Notes: generated from the sequence alone by a model not told the origin. A stretch of 55,593 bases of DNA from Flammula alnicola (GCA_015499995.1 JADNRV010000316.1:1-55593); one strand, 5' to 3'. Counted from the first letter of the stretch, positions 22,797 through 35,330 are shown. Program-made: numbers and translations.

Positions 22797-24867
22797 AAGA
22801 TTAGATTAGATTAGATCCTTTCAATGTAATTAATTTTTCGTCACGCGGCGGTCATTTCAATTTTCGTCTCATTACCCTTGCATTACCCAGATGTTACCCT
22901 CGGAAGCCGAAGTGCTGTTAATTTAATCTCGGAAATAGACGTGATGAATCTTCAACGCGACACAGGCTACTTGGCAACTACTCAGCATGAACTTTTCTCT
23001 CCTCTCAATTCGGACATCTTCATCAATGTCATGCGCTTCTTGCAACCTCCAGAAATAATCACCGTCAGAAAGGTCTGTCCAAGTTGGATCTTAATGCCAT
23101 TCCGTTTCTGAATACCTCAAGACATGCAAAACACTGTACTCTGCGAGCCATCGTCGTATCGTCTGGCTGGACGCGCTCAATCGCGTCATGGAAGAACATG
23201 GCCTCTTCAAGCCCACATATCACCTGGATTCCATGACCGATAGCCAACTAGGACAAGCGGCTCTATTCCCATGGAAGTTTTCCTTCATGGTAAAGACATC
23301 AAATGGGGTGCCACTTCGACCGCGTGCGCAGCGCATCCTCGTGAACTCGCTGACGAACGCCGAGCGTGTCGAGCAGGCGGAAAGAGAAGACGGCCAGGAC
23401 TTTGCAGCTACCATGCTTGTTCCAGGAGGCCGTTTCCTCCTCACTACATCTGATGCCTACAGCGTGGGGTCCTATGTTAAACTTTGGGACCTTGGCCAAC
23501 CAGGTACTCCACTATTGCCCGTTCTGGTTGCCACCACAGTGCTAGAATCCCACTGCTTCGTCTGTGCAACAGCGCCAACCCAGGATGGTCTGGGCATCCG
23601 AATAGTGTCGAAATTTGATGCGGAAAATCAGTGTGTATTTCTGCCCGTTCATTTATCGATTTTCACTTATAGATCTATCATCTTATCAACAGAATGCACG
23701 CTGATCCCTACAAAATCAAAGTCCATGAGATATTCCCGTTGTCTCCTTCGCCTGTCTTCAGACAGATAGGGGTAATTAAAGTTCCTAAGCATGTTATGTG
23801 CCTCTCTGTTTGTGGGGATCGAATAATCTGTACGATATTCACGATTCCACCACGTCCTCCGCTTGTTATAGTCTGGGATTTCGTGCGTCATTTGACATCC
23901 ATATTTCGACCTTATTTTGGAACACCAGCTGAGGTAAAATTCTCTTTCATCGCTCATTTCTATTGTCCTGACAATTCAGCAATGAATCAGGTTCACATAT
24001 ACGATAAATATGCCATCTTGGGTCTCGCTAAATCCCTGTCAGTTTGGGAAATACCGCCCCTTCAGCCCCCTGCCGTCGATGACGCGGACGATGCAACCGC
24101 AGAAGAAAAGCTTCCTATATTGGAGTTTCTGTTGCCTTTTGTAAAAACCTCCACTACCCGGGTACTGCATCATGATCTTGCATGGAGTTCTGACTCTCCT
24201 TATCGCCGATTACTTGTCGCCCTCGGTTTCTTCGACACCCCTCACGTCTCCTTCGATGTCGCGCTTTACAAGATGGAAGACTCTCCTCCACCTCACAATC
24301 CAGCTCTTCCCAAATCCGTGCCCGTCGTTCTTACCCGAGGGTCGTTTAACCACACATTAGAAGTTCAGGATCACCTGATGCGCTACAACCCCCATTTCTG
24401 CGGTAACAATGTCATCCTTGCGGGCTCTGTGCGCGATTTTGTCTGGCTTTTTATGGTTCCTATACCCGAAGCAAGAGAGTCGAGGTCATCATCGCCAACC
24501 TCATGCATGCTTAAAATAGGGAAGTGCCAACCATATGAAATGGAGGTTGCTCCAGCAACGGGGAGGGTCTGTACGATAACTTTTGATGGGGAGATTCGGG
24601 TGATAGACTATTTGCTGTTGGACACCGGAAAAGTCTAGAGAGGGTATATTCGACAACAAATTTACTACGCATCCGTATTCCGTCACCCTCAGCGTATTGA
24701 TCAACTTAGCTGCAGGGATAGTATCCTATTTCATGCTTCATCGTAATCCAGGTCTCGTTGCCCCCAACATACAGTCTAGAGGGGGTTGCCGTCCCTACCC
24801 ACCCATGACTGCAGACTGCAGAATTCGATATTGAATAATGGATTGTGGAGCAAATAAACGCGAAATT
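22797..24867 (+). repeat. Direct repeat R1, second copy, with F-box/WD gene
   Basis: It is the partner of 16958-19042. Matching includes about 140 bases of upstream sequence, all introns, and about 230 bases of 3' flank. Confidence 0.88.
22944..24638 (+). CDS. F-box protein with WD-like beta-propeller (copy B)
   Basis: Four exons (22944-23072, 23122-23630, 23693-23933, 23991-24638) close to 508 residues. Exons 2 to 4 have exactly the lengths of copy A; exon 1 is 24 nt shorter, just before the F-box (LNSDIFINVMRFLQ). The blades VKLWDL, VIVWDF, LSVWEI and IRVIDY are kept. Substitutions are mostly conservative and none disrupts the frame, so both copies look functional. The 57-nt frame-neutral last intron is also kept. 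Like copy A it is a likely SCF adaptor with unknown target. Confidence 0.78.
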
Positions 24868-26703
24868 TGATGAAGAATGCGCCAAGACATCGATTAGATA
24901 TTTATTGGAGAAGGCGAGGGTTGCGCCGTACAGGAGAAAGAAATAGGTTGCAGGAGTGCCGAAGCACAGAACTGCCAGCTAACGACAATAAGGACCTGAT
25001 TTACTATTCCCGTGTCAGAAAAATAAGGATAAAACGATTTTTAAACAAAAAAGAAATTAGCGCTGTCCCATCTCGCGTATCGCAGAGTTGTCGCCTATCC
25101 AGCCAGAGCAGAGAAAGAGTGTGTGTGCGCCTTTGAGCGGGTTTCTTTGACTTTGATTCTACACTACTATCACAGGAGAAAAAGCAAAAAGACTCACAAA
25201 CGACTATCAAGTTCGACACTGGCGACTGCATATTCTATTCTACTGGAGTGTTGTATAATTTACTACGGAAAATCATGCAGGTGAATATTTGGGATTCGAG
25301 GAACAAATGAATATCGTGATCAGACGTAGTTGTGCACATACTGCTGTAGGCCCATGCTCCATAGACAAACTCGAATAGTACTAGAAGAGGGGGGGGAGTA
25401 TAACTTGAATTTACATAGCCTTCACCCGACCTTTTTCTCGCGAAAGAGAGGCCAGTCTTCAAAAGCCGAAAATTCACTATCAGGATACTTATTGATCGAA
25501 CTCTCATTCGAAAATCTAAAAACGGTTATAAAGAGAGCCCGACGAGTCGTGTGTTGATTCTCCTCCAGCGTTATATAAACCATTTGAGCGCGTTTAGTAT
25601 GCATGCGCCATCTCCATTGAACGCTACTTGTTAATGTTATAGTAGTACCTCTCCCCATACCTCTATCTACCTCAACTTGGTGTTTACTCCATCGAGAGTT
25701 AGCCTTCCGGCAGCTTCTTTCACTCAGCGAGCTCCTCGTCCATCTCATTCCGCTAATCCCTTTCGTTTCAAAAATATAAGCGCAGTACTTCGTCACTAAA
25801 CGTTAACTGACCACGATCCTGGCACTAGCGCCATCGCCTACGATGTCGGTTACTGCGATCATATGCATATTTAGCCTCTCCATCTCCCATCTGCATCTCC
25901 CATCTCACGTACTTTGAGCATCATATCGCAGAACTAGCCAGAGCATGAATAGAGTTGGGTTCGTCTTGGGCAGTGCAGCCGGCGGCACTTCCGTAAGTAG
26001 GCTGAGGTAGCCATGCTTCAGAATCGCGTGCGTGCGCACAACGCACTCTGCGTCTGACCTCAACAACAATACTTATCAACGCAATACAGCCTGTAAGTAC
26101 CTAGTACTCAATGAGCGCACTATTACGAGCGCTCTCACGCCCCCAATCCCCCAAATCTCCAATTAGACTCGGATATCGACGAACATCGTTCTACAAGTTA
26201 TCATGATGGGGCTATGTGCAAATTGTGGGTCCTCCGCGGCGATAGCCCAGTCCCCGTCTTTATATATCACAGAACCTGCTCCACTAGAGCGCTCTCCCTT
26301 AGTACGTATAGGCTTGATAGCTCAGGCTACATGCTCTGGCTGTATATAATTCGTCATGCATAATAGCTCTCCTAGATGGGAGAAGTGAGATGGGAGATGG
26401 CGATGGGCGATGCAGAACAACGGCAAAGGCAAAGGCTAAATGATCACCGATACATACGGCATGCATGGCTTGGTACGTATACGGCATGACATGGCACGGG
26501 TACATGCCAGGTGAGAGCGCTAAGCGGACTCAGGCGCGCACTAGCAAAATTTGAACTTGAACTTGAACTTGGAACGAAAATGGATGATGAAGCGGGAGAG
26601 GAACGGGAAGAGGAACAGGAAGAGGGGAATTCGAAAAAAGCCGACGGACGGTTTCGAATTCATTCTCGATGGAGGACATGTGGAGTCGAGGCGACGTGGG
26701 GGT
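24868..26703. other. Intergenic stretch inside the second duplication unit
   Basis: No gene is supported. Only short unrelated open frames occur. It occupies the position that in unit 1 holds the broken F-box gene, but shows no visible similarity to it. Confidence 0.45.
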
Positions 26704-27872
26704 CGACGGAGAAGGAGAAGGAGAACCCTGCGGTCGGGACGGAATTGATTCTGTTGGAGGAAGGATCGCTCACATTTTGCATTTTTCAATTTGACCAAGC
26801 TTGTACTGGTTTGGAGACTCTGCTCCGAATATTTTTTTCGAAGAGATATGTATGTATGGGTTGCTTACTTTACTTTACTTGGCAATACCTCCGAGTCGAA
26901 GAACCTTTTATATTGATATGTAATTTCGTTTGTGCTCATTCGAGATGACTACTCAGCTTGTTGGAGAGAGTGTGTTCATTGCATTCCGTTACGTCTAATA
27001 CCGCATGGGATCGGAACGGATGGATTGAATTGCATTACTGAGGGCAGACACAGAGTAGGTAGTGCAAGCGTGCACTGGGCGCTCACACGATCTCGAGGAA
27101 CGAATGAAGAGCATCAGCTAATACCAATACATCGCAGAGCGGGGAGCAGGGAGGGAAGAGCACATTGACTGCAGCTGGAACAAGGACCGCGCCGAGGAGA
27201 TATCATAGACAAAACATCCATATCACTCACAAGAGCACTGCGGAGAGGACGGACGAAGCGCATGGGGCCAGGTAGAACGGGACGTGTGAGCAGGGACGAT
27301 AATATTGTGGATGCACGTCGGGAGGCAGGCGGCGTCGAGCACCCTCAGTGCCACCTCCTCGGAGCGATACCACCTCCCAGCAACAAGGCAGCTTACGATA
27401 CAGCCTAGGAGACAAGTCATGGATATCCGCGGCCCATAGAATTTCTGCCGTACCTGCCTTCCAAGGGGGGTACTTAAGTAGTATAAGTTACCTGGCCTCG
27501 CAACTCGGGTTTTCGACTCCGACTAGAGAGGTTCGCGCGAGCTCTGTGATGTGGTGGCGGTAGGTTGAGTTCCCGGTGCTCGACGTCAACGCTCGATGCA
27601 TCGCGAAACGAGGGTGTATGGAGAGCGCATTAGTAATGGGGTAGGAGATGGGTTGGTGCTGGTCGGTGGCGGTGAGGTCGGACCCGAGCGTGCGTGCGTG
27701 CGTGCGTGCGTAATGAATCTGCAAACACGTCACACTACACTAGCTATGGAGGGATGGGGGGACAAGGCGAAAAGATGACGCAAGAAAGGTGGAAGAACTG
27801 AATAGCGCAAAGCATGGGTGCTGACACGACACCCCAACGGAAACGCGCAGTTCATGTGCGTCAGTCGGCGAG
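26704..27872. repeat. Direct repeat R2, second copy
   Basis: It is the partner of 21523-22686, with small indels. A GTGC microsatellite (about 27688-27710) is expanded here compared with the first copy. Confidence 0.8.
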
Positions 27873-28557
27873 CTGGGAGTAAGGTGTGTGCGTGTCGCGC
27901 GTGTGGCACGGATGGGTCAGCACGGCTGAGTGATTAGCGGCGCCCTATTTGCGGGTGTTGTTTCCCCAAGGTGACGAGGGAACCGGACCGGCAACTGGGT
28001 GTTCCGGAGGGGTCTAGGACTGCGCTGTCATCTAGGCCCGCTCTCAACTGCGCTTGACTCATCCCGTAGTTTCTCCCTCATCCGTGCGTGCTGACAACTT
28101 CGGGGATGGATATGATGATGACATCTTCGCGCACGGAAGGCTCGAGAATGGTCGAGGGCCGAAACGTGTCGGGCCACGTACTAGACTAGCTGGACAGAAT
28201 AGATGCGTTATTTTTGTCGATGTATTCTAGGTCCGAGAAAACACGGCTGAGCAGGGGTTACAGCCTGGGATGAGCAATCGAATCATTGGGGAGTAGCGGA
28301 CTGGGGATGTTCTGGATGTTTGCATTTTGCTTATGGAAGCCGGGTTGATGACGACGGATTAGGCAAGCCTCTGCAATCATCCTTCCACGCCTTTCCAGCA
28401 CCCTCTCCCCAGCCCCAGCTCTATATCGCGCTATGTCTCTATTTAACCCACAATCTTTTCTGGATCTCATTCCCCCCATCCTCTTTCGGTACACGCGTCT
28501 GCTACTAGCCACTCTACCGCCACTCGTCTACCACTCCTAAGAGAACCTTGAGCAGAA
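27873..28557. other. Intergenic region upstream of the eIF4E-motif protein
   Basis: GC-rich then CT-rich sequence leading into the gene at 28558, so it likely carries its promoter. No gene or repeat is seen. Confidence 0.45.
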
Positions 28558-29373
28558 ATGTCTTCTCCCATCGCCATCCGTCGTTCTCAGTCTCCCTCGG
28601 CTGCATCCTCCTCCTCATCATCCTCATCATCGCCATCCACGTTATTCTCCTCGCCATCGACGACGTCCTCTTCGCCGCGTTACGTCCCTCTGCACAAACG
28701 CGCCGCATCATCCGTGCCCACTTCGAGTGAGGCGTCCTCCTCCCGCCCCTGCTCCCCCTCCAGCCGCCGCTTCCGCACCGTACCTGCATCAGGTACGGTC
28801 ACCCTTCCCTATAACTGTCTCTCCTCAGTGACTTACCTTATTACTTCTGCTACTACAGCCATCGAGCCCCCAAGCACAGCCCACCCGCGAATCTACACCG
28901 CCGGCTACCTGCTGTCCCTCCGCCCCTACGCGGCGGAGAGCCTCAAGGAGAAGATGCGCGCGACGTGCCCCGAGGTCGTGATGAACCGCCGCATGCGCAA
29001 GAGCGTCGAGTTCGCGGAGCACCAGCAGCAGCGCGAGGCGGCGCGGCGCTCCTCGCATGGGCATTATAACCATATGCATATTGCTCCTATGCCCGTTCTG
29101 CAGCCGACGCCTGAGCTGGAGGTCGAGCAGCCTGAACAACTCGAGCACGAAGATGACGACGTGCATGAAGAGACGAGCACTGTGCCTACCTCACCCACCT
29201 CACCCACCACCACAACCACCACCACCACTACTCCCGCACAAGCCCGCGTGACACCCCGCAGGAACCGACCCGCCGGCCGCGCGCCTGAACGCAGACGCCA
29301 GGCGTTGCAGATGAACGACAGCTGGAGGACGCTGCGCAGTGTGTCGGGGCCGCAGCCTTTGACTGTCGCATAG
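28558..29373 (+). CDS. Low-complexity protein with an eIF4E-binding-type motif
   Basis: Two exons (28558-28792, 28859-29373) give 249 residues; the 66-nt intron is frame-neutral, so an unspliced reading would give 271. The N-terminus is a Ser/Pro-rich disordered stretch with PRYVPLHKR near residue 40. Just after the intron, RIYTAGYLLSLRPYA fits the Y-x4-L-hydrophobic consensus by which eIF4E-binding proteins hold the cap-binding factor. A basic helix with MNRRMRKSVEF, an acidic stretch, a threonine run and a basic C-terminus (RRNRPAGRAPERRRQ) follow. I infer a translational repressor or 4E-T-like role. The motif is short, so a chance match cannot be excluded. Confidence 0.7.
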   Translation: MSSPIAIRRSQSPSAASSSSSSSSSPSTLFSSPSTTSSSPRYVPLHKRAASSVPTSSEASSSRPCSPSSRRFRTVPASGTVTLPYNCLSSVTYLITSATTAIEPPSTAHPRIYTAGYLLSLRPYAAESLKEKMRATCPEVVMNRRMRKSVEFAEHQQQREAARRSSHGHYNHMHIAPMPVLQPTPELEVEQPEQLEHEDDDVHEETSTVPTSPTSPTTTTTTTTTPAQARVTPRRNRPAGRAPERRRQALQMNDSWRTLRSVSGPQPLTVA

Positions 29374-30198
29374 AGGATGTTCGAATTCGAATGTTCACTC
29401 CTGACCCTAACTCGGACTTGTCGTGTACCTTTTTACCATTCGCCCGCCACTCATACACATTGGATCCTTCAGCCACCCCCAGAGCTCTTTACATAAACCA
29501 ACAACTTCCATCGACGCAGCCATTATATATATATGTATGTATGTAAACGCAATGTAATATTGTACATGTACCCCGCTGGCAATTCAGTGAGAAAGAAACG
29601 GAAATGATAGACTATCATCCAATATCAATGTCCGTTGGATTGGAGCTCAAGTTGAAACGAACGAGTTCCAGTGAATCGACCCTCTGCGTCTTTGCGCAAC
29701 CCTCGCCTGGCACGGAATCCCAAGTTCGCCATCCTGAACTCAAGTTCGAATTTCAGAGACGCATGCATGTCAGAAAGAAAGAATTATTCAAGCCAACATC
29801 GGCCAACATCGACATCGACATCACTTAAGCATGACCGCATTAAACGTACAACACTCGACTACGTAGAGTAGAGTGTACAGTCAGTCACCATTACTGTACT
29901 ATTTCGACCGATCGTTCACGTCACGCATCACAGGGGGTCGTGAACAGTTTTTGAGTTTCCGCCCCACTCACGTGATGTCCTAATTTGAACAATCTTATAT
30001 AATACATCAAAATTGTCTAAATTTGGCTGGCTCATGAGCAGTTCAGCTCGAATTCGGCGCGAAGAGACCAAGTTGTGGCACTCCTGTGTCGATGGGCCAG
30101 ATAGAATATTCACCATTATGTAGATATTTTTTCTAATATCTGTTTCTATCCCTTCCTCATCCCCTGCCTCTCTTTCTACATCAAATTACGCATCCTCA
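29374..30198. other. Intergenic region before the Mutator-like gene
   Basis: No supported gene. It should contain the 3' UTR of the preceding gene and the 5' terminal inverted repeat of the Mutator-like element. The matching right end cannot be checked, because the element's right flank is replaced by an LTR. Confidence 0.4.
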
Positions 30199-33100
30199 AT
30201 GTCCTTCTCGTCATTTCAAGTCAATCTCGAGCCCAATATAGACCGCGCCGACGCGTCGGGTCCATCACTTCCCACGTCTGCACCATCCTTCTCGGTTCCA
30301 AAGGTGCCACAGCCGCCTGACAATCAGGACAACTCGAAATACTCAGGTCGCCGTATTGGGTCCTTTGATGATGATCTGAAATCAGGGTACACACTGCGTT
30401 GGAAGAATATGTCCGAGATGGAATCCTGGATGATTAAGGAAGAGGAAAAGTCCACGGTGGAGTTCTCTTGGAAAGAAGTTCGCCCTACTCAAGACCCCAC
30501 GCTATGGACGAAGAAATATATTTATGTGTGTGGGCGAAACTACAGTGGCGGAAAGGACAAGTACACGAAGAAGTATCATTGGAAGCGGAAGGTTCCTGTC
30601 AAGCGGACAGGATGTCCATTGTGGCTCACTGTCAAAACATATCCGCACACTGCAGAAGTCCTGGGTAAAATGACGGGCGAGCATTCCCATCCTATCGGCA
30701 ATATAAACGCACGGTTTATCCGTTTACGAAAGGACACTCGATGCGAAATTGAGCGCTTACTGAGGTTGGGGGTGGACCCGAAAAAGGTGGTATGTAAACT
30801 TCTTTATTCGGTATACATTTGACATGTCCCTGATCATTATTTGCCTTATGTAGCTAGAGCAAATTCAGGGTGCCATCTATACCGAAGAAAACCTTGGCAA
30901 CTTGAAAGCAGATGGCGCACGACGGAGCGAATTTTGCACGCGTGCCGACATCCGACGTATTGAGAAGATGATTGAGGAAGAGACTGTTCGTCTTGCCTCT
31001 CAGGATGGCGAGTCAGTGTTAAAATGGGTAAAGGTTCTTCGGGAGAGAGGGCATTATGTTGAAATTAAAACCAGCAGTGATCAACCTCCCCCTGATTCAA
31101 ATCTCGATAAAGATAGCTTCGTGCTCATTATTCAAACAAAATATCAACGAGAATGTTGGCAGAAACATGGTCATCGCTTTGCTGGAATTGATGCCACTCA
31201 CAACACGACGCATTACGAGAATATGAGCTTATTTACCCTTCTAGTTCGTGATAGATGGGGACATGGTACATATTCTATTTTCTTTTTTGTATGATTAATA
31301 TCTAATTTTCATTTAACCGATTACAGGCATGCCCGCCGCTTGGATGATCTCGTCAAATGGCACTGAAGACACAATCAATTTCTTCCTCAAGTCAATCCGG
31401 ACTCAAAATCCCGGTATATCTCCCGAAATATTCATGTCAGACAAGGATCACGCGCAAATGAATTCAATTCGACGCCAATATCCCAAGGCGGCTCTCTTTC
31501 TATGCTGGTGGCATGTTCTACATGCCTGGCAGCAACATTTCATAACCTCAAGCTTCCCCGAGCTATGGGAGCTTCTTAAGAAATGGATTCGCATTACAGA
31601 TCCAGTGGAATTTTGGGAATACTGGAAGAAAATCAAGGCCGTCGCGCCCCCAAGCATAATTCAGTATTTTGAGTCGCACTGGCTTGGGGATAATACTATC
31701 AAACTTTGGTCAGCAATATATCGAAAGGATTGGACAATCTTCCAGGAATGCGATACCAACTAGGGACTATCATGGATAAATCCGGTAACTACCCGTACCC
31801 GACCCACGGTTTTTGACCCATATGGTTCAGGTACAGTTCGGTTTGGGTAAATCCGTCATACCCGTGACTGATGTGCCGACTGCATGTTTTATTTATAGTC
31901 TACTAGTCAGTGAGAGCGTCAATTGAGCGTCAATTCACAAGTTTTAATCTGCCTAACCCAAGCAAAGATGTTAGAAAGCTAAAGGGGTGTAGAATGTAAT
32001 TCTGAACAAATCAATATAAAATCTTGGTCAATTGGGGTCTAAATCCAGAAGAAGGAACTTAGAGGCACCTATTTCAATATTTCTAAGCCCAAATCAGATG
32101 AAAAAAAGTTTGCAATTCTGTCAAACAAGCAGGCCAGACACTAAAAAATTACACTCGAGTACTTGCCTTTATTTTTCTCTGATATACATCTTATTTTGAC
32201 AACTCTGAGATCCTATTTAAACGGGATGTAGATGAATTATTCAAGAGAGATCGCATTTTCTATTTTTAGATCAATCAGTAAATGTGACACATTAGTTACG
32301 GCCATTACAAAATCGTATTGGCATCAAGGCTAGCCCAATATCCGTGGTACCCACGGTTCTGACCCAAATATCGTGGGTCGGTTCAAACGGATACCGGTCC
32401 AAACAATCTACGGATAAACCCGGTCTTTGCCGAACCATGATAGTCCCTAATACCAACATGCTTGTCGAGGCATGGCACCACCTTTTGAAGGGAACCTTTA
32501 TGGAGGGAAAGCGGAATCGTCGTCTCGACCATTTAATTCATATCCTCGTGGATCGCGCAATTCCACATTTTATTCACCGGCACCGGCGTCAAGAATTTGG
32601 CTTCGAGGGAGGTGATCTCGAGGTAGAGGAGCGCATGAATATCGAGGAACGAGCGAAAACAATAAAGATGGAAGATATTGTGGCCATGCCAGACGAGGAT
32701 AAAGTCTATCTTGTCAAGTCTCAGTCAAACGCTGGCGTCCAATATCGGGTCGACCTCGAAGCTTATGACTGTAATTGTCTTTCCTTCCCCACAATCTGCT
32801 TCTGCAAGCATATATATGCTGTTCAGACCCATTTCCACGAAGCCTGCCCACTTGTTTCTACGTCTTCTCTTGAGATTTCATGCTCAGACTCATTTGACCC
32901 AGATCCAGTCAATTTGACTTCCGAGGAAGAACACTCCAACCAGCAAACGGAACTGGTGGCTGACATTAATTCGTTAATCAACAAGCTCTCCTCTCTCGCG
33001 ATCCGCTTACAGAAACCAGGTACCCACGCCAATGTCTCTCTCACAGATTCCCTTGGAGAGCTTCATGAACATATTGACGACATCAATCAAGAACTCGATA

Positions 33101-33604
33101 AGCAAGAAATCACTCTCCCGCGCGCTAAAAAAGTCGCCCCAAATCAACATTCATGGACGGAAACGGCTTCAGTCATGAATGTACCCGTGAAAAGCAAGAG
33201 AAAAAAGCATACAGACCCATATGCTGGAGGAGAACAGTCTGGAAAACGGGCACGTACAGACGCTCGGCACCCGCTTGAGTAAGTTGTTGAATTTTACATT
33301 CAAAACCACTAGCTGATCTGGTATTCATTCCGTTAGTGAGCCAGCACCTGTACCGCCTGTAGCGCAACCACCAGTGCAGGTGGCATCTGCTGCTATGCCA
33401 CAGATGTCAATACCTGAGGTCCTTACACAATCTCAATTCCCAACTGTCAACGTACCCCCACTTTCGACGTCTTCGCGTGTATCTAATCCTCTCCCTCAAG
33501 CGCTCACGGCTAATTTGGCAATTCCCGTTCCCACTCATCTCGCACCACATTTACCCAAGGAGAACATTCCCTTTCCGGTCGCTGAAGAGACCACGAGCGG
33601 CTAG
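30199..33604 (+). pseudogene. Mutator-like (MULE) transposase gene split by a hAT-type insertion
   Basis: Exons 30199-30789, 30854-31265, 31327-33278 and 33337-33604, with the insertion and one target duplication removed, close exactly to 841 residues. Order of parts: a FAR1/WRKY-like zinc-binding N-terminus (CGRNY, CPLWLTV, EHSHP), the DDE core (GIDATHNTTHYENM with the first Asp, MSDKDHAQ with the second, then LCWWHV), and a SWIM zinc finger (YDCNCLSF..CFCKH). The Pro-rich tail ends at a TAG that lies in the first bases of the adjoining LTR. The enzyme would cut and paste MULE DNA. No other stop or frameshift is seen, so the disruption is probably recent. Confidence 0.88.
31761..32449. mobile_element. 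Non-autonomous hAT-type element, 689 bp
   Basis: The ends are a perfect 15-bp inverted repeat (TAGGGACTATCATGG at the left, its complement at the right). The flanks are a perfect 8-bp direct repeat, ATACCAAC, at 31753-31760 and 32450-32457. Eight-bp duplications and TAGGG-type ends are typical of hAT elements. Subterminal tracts are rich in TACCCGTACCC-type repeats. It has no long open frame, so it needs a transposase from elsewhere. It interrupts the MULE gene after its DDE core. Confidence 0.93.
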
Positions 33605-35330
33605 CTCTGAACGGAATACTATTCTCCTTACCTGAGCTATTTTTAGCACTTAGTAAAGCTTACAATGTAGTCTAAATGTTACAAGTCCGGACATTACAAT
33701 GACAAGACTACTAAGGACTAGAGGAAACTATGCAAGATAACGAGGAATGCGCGGTTTAATAAAGACATTATCATTAGTAACTATTGAGATAACAGTCAAT
33801 ACATCTAATGAAGTGTACGGAATAGGCGCCTTTCAGTAATATCTTAACCATCCGGCCTATACAGCGAGGGCGCGGATCTCTAGATTAAAGAACGGACATC
33901 TAGGCACACTACAGGACAGGTCGCGTGACATTGCCGAAGGCACCGAGGACAGTGGAGCAGCGGGGTAAAGCAGACGCCCATAGACGCGCCTGTAGCAACG
34001 CCGATCAAAGCTCGGATCAAAGGGATACCAAATTGGGAACACATACCATATCGGGTAATAACTTGGTACAGGAAGATTTCCGGGGTGCATAACTCGACAC
34101 AGCGAGATCCCAGATGCACGCCGAGAGTACCAGAGTATCAGGTACGGAGGACAAAGGGTTACAACCCTAATCACGAGGATTATCACAGACAGAACGGGTG
34201 AGGATTGCCCGAGCGTCTCCGACGAGATGTAAGCGCGTCTATGCTCCGGTCAGTCGATAGCCAATGACAAGACAAGATACCAATGAAAACGAAAGGTCAC
34301 GAGCCTGTATACCACACGGTCGAGGAGGAGTAAGTCTTAGGTGCTTAAGTTAGCCGAGCCGACGACGATCTGAGCTCCTGATCCAACCAAAAAGGCATGA
34401 TTGAGCGGACGCGCACGGAAACTGTACTCCACAAGGCCGCCGCTCGCGCACAAATGCCCATGAAATCTCTATATTCTCGTCATTGCGTCTATGTAATAAT
34501 ATATCGTCTCAGTAGTATATAAGCAGCCCTGTAACACCGTAGAATACAAGCAATTTACCACCCACGAGATACAAGCGCTTAAGAGTTATATCTTAAGTGT
34601 TTCACCTCTAAGTACTAGGTAGCTTCAAAGCGAGAGTCCCATAATATAAAAGAAACCAAGTAACGATATAAACGAACTGTTAAGAGAGAGAACAAGTGTC
34701 TAAGTGCGCTTCGCCAAGCCAAAGAAAGAGAGTTATAAGCCAAGGAACCTGTCTAAGTGACTTGTTCAAAACCTACCCTTTGTCAAAGGACATCTGGGGA
34801 CCTGGACTGTAGTGTCGGTAGACGAAGCGTCTACGTGCCTCTGGCCATTGTTAGGACTGTAGTGTCGGCAGATAAGGAGTCTGCGTGCCTCTTTCCACTA
34901 GTAGAGTTTTTGAGACAAGTAAAGACAAGTAAAGGGCATAGAGCCATCTTCTCAATTGGAGAACAAGTTAGAATGAGATCAGCTAGCAGTTTGTGCATAG
35001 AGCACTAGTTTCAGGCACCAGTTACGAATCACACAAGTCTATTGGACTTAAAACGACCTATTGACTATAACGCGTCTAAGGCCTTGCCCAGCCGTTACTT
35101 AGTTAGAAACCTTCTTTTATCGCAAACCTTTCATCAGGTATCGATACTATAAAACTATTATCCTCCCCTTGGACGAACTAAGTCAACTAAACATTGATTT
35201 GGGTGTTTGAAGTGTAGACTAGTAGTATTAAAAGTGAAGCAGATTAGATTTGATAGTGATCCTTAATAGACATTACCGAGTCTATTAAACGCGACTACTT
35301 GATTATCTAGTAGTTCACACACACCCCGCA
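33592..35330 (+). repeat. Left LTR of the Ty3-like element
   Basis: It begins at cacgagcggctagc, where the right copy reads tgcgagcggctagc, so the TG start has mutated to CA. It probably ends at the CA of ccccgca at 35330. Positions 33592-33827 match 51393-51629, and about 33905-34380 match 54745-55212. A TATATAA lies at 34516. The end point is inferred, not proven. Confidence 0.7.
34516..34522 (+). promoter_or_regulatory. Probable TATA box in the left LTR
   Basis: TATATAAG at 34516 is located mid-LTR, where the retrotransposon promoter is expected. Only the motif and its place support this. Confidence 0.4.
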
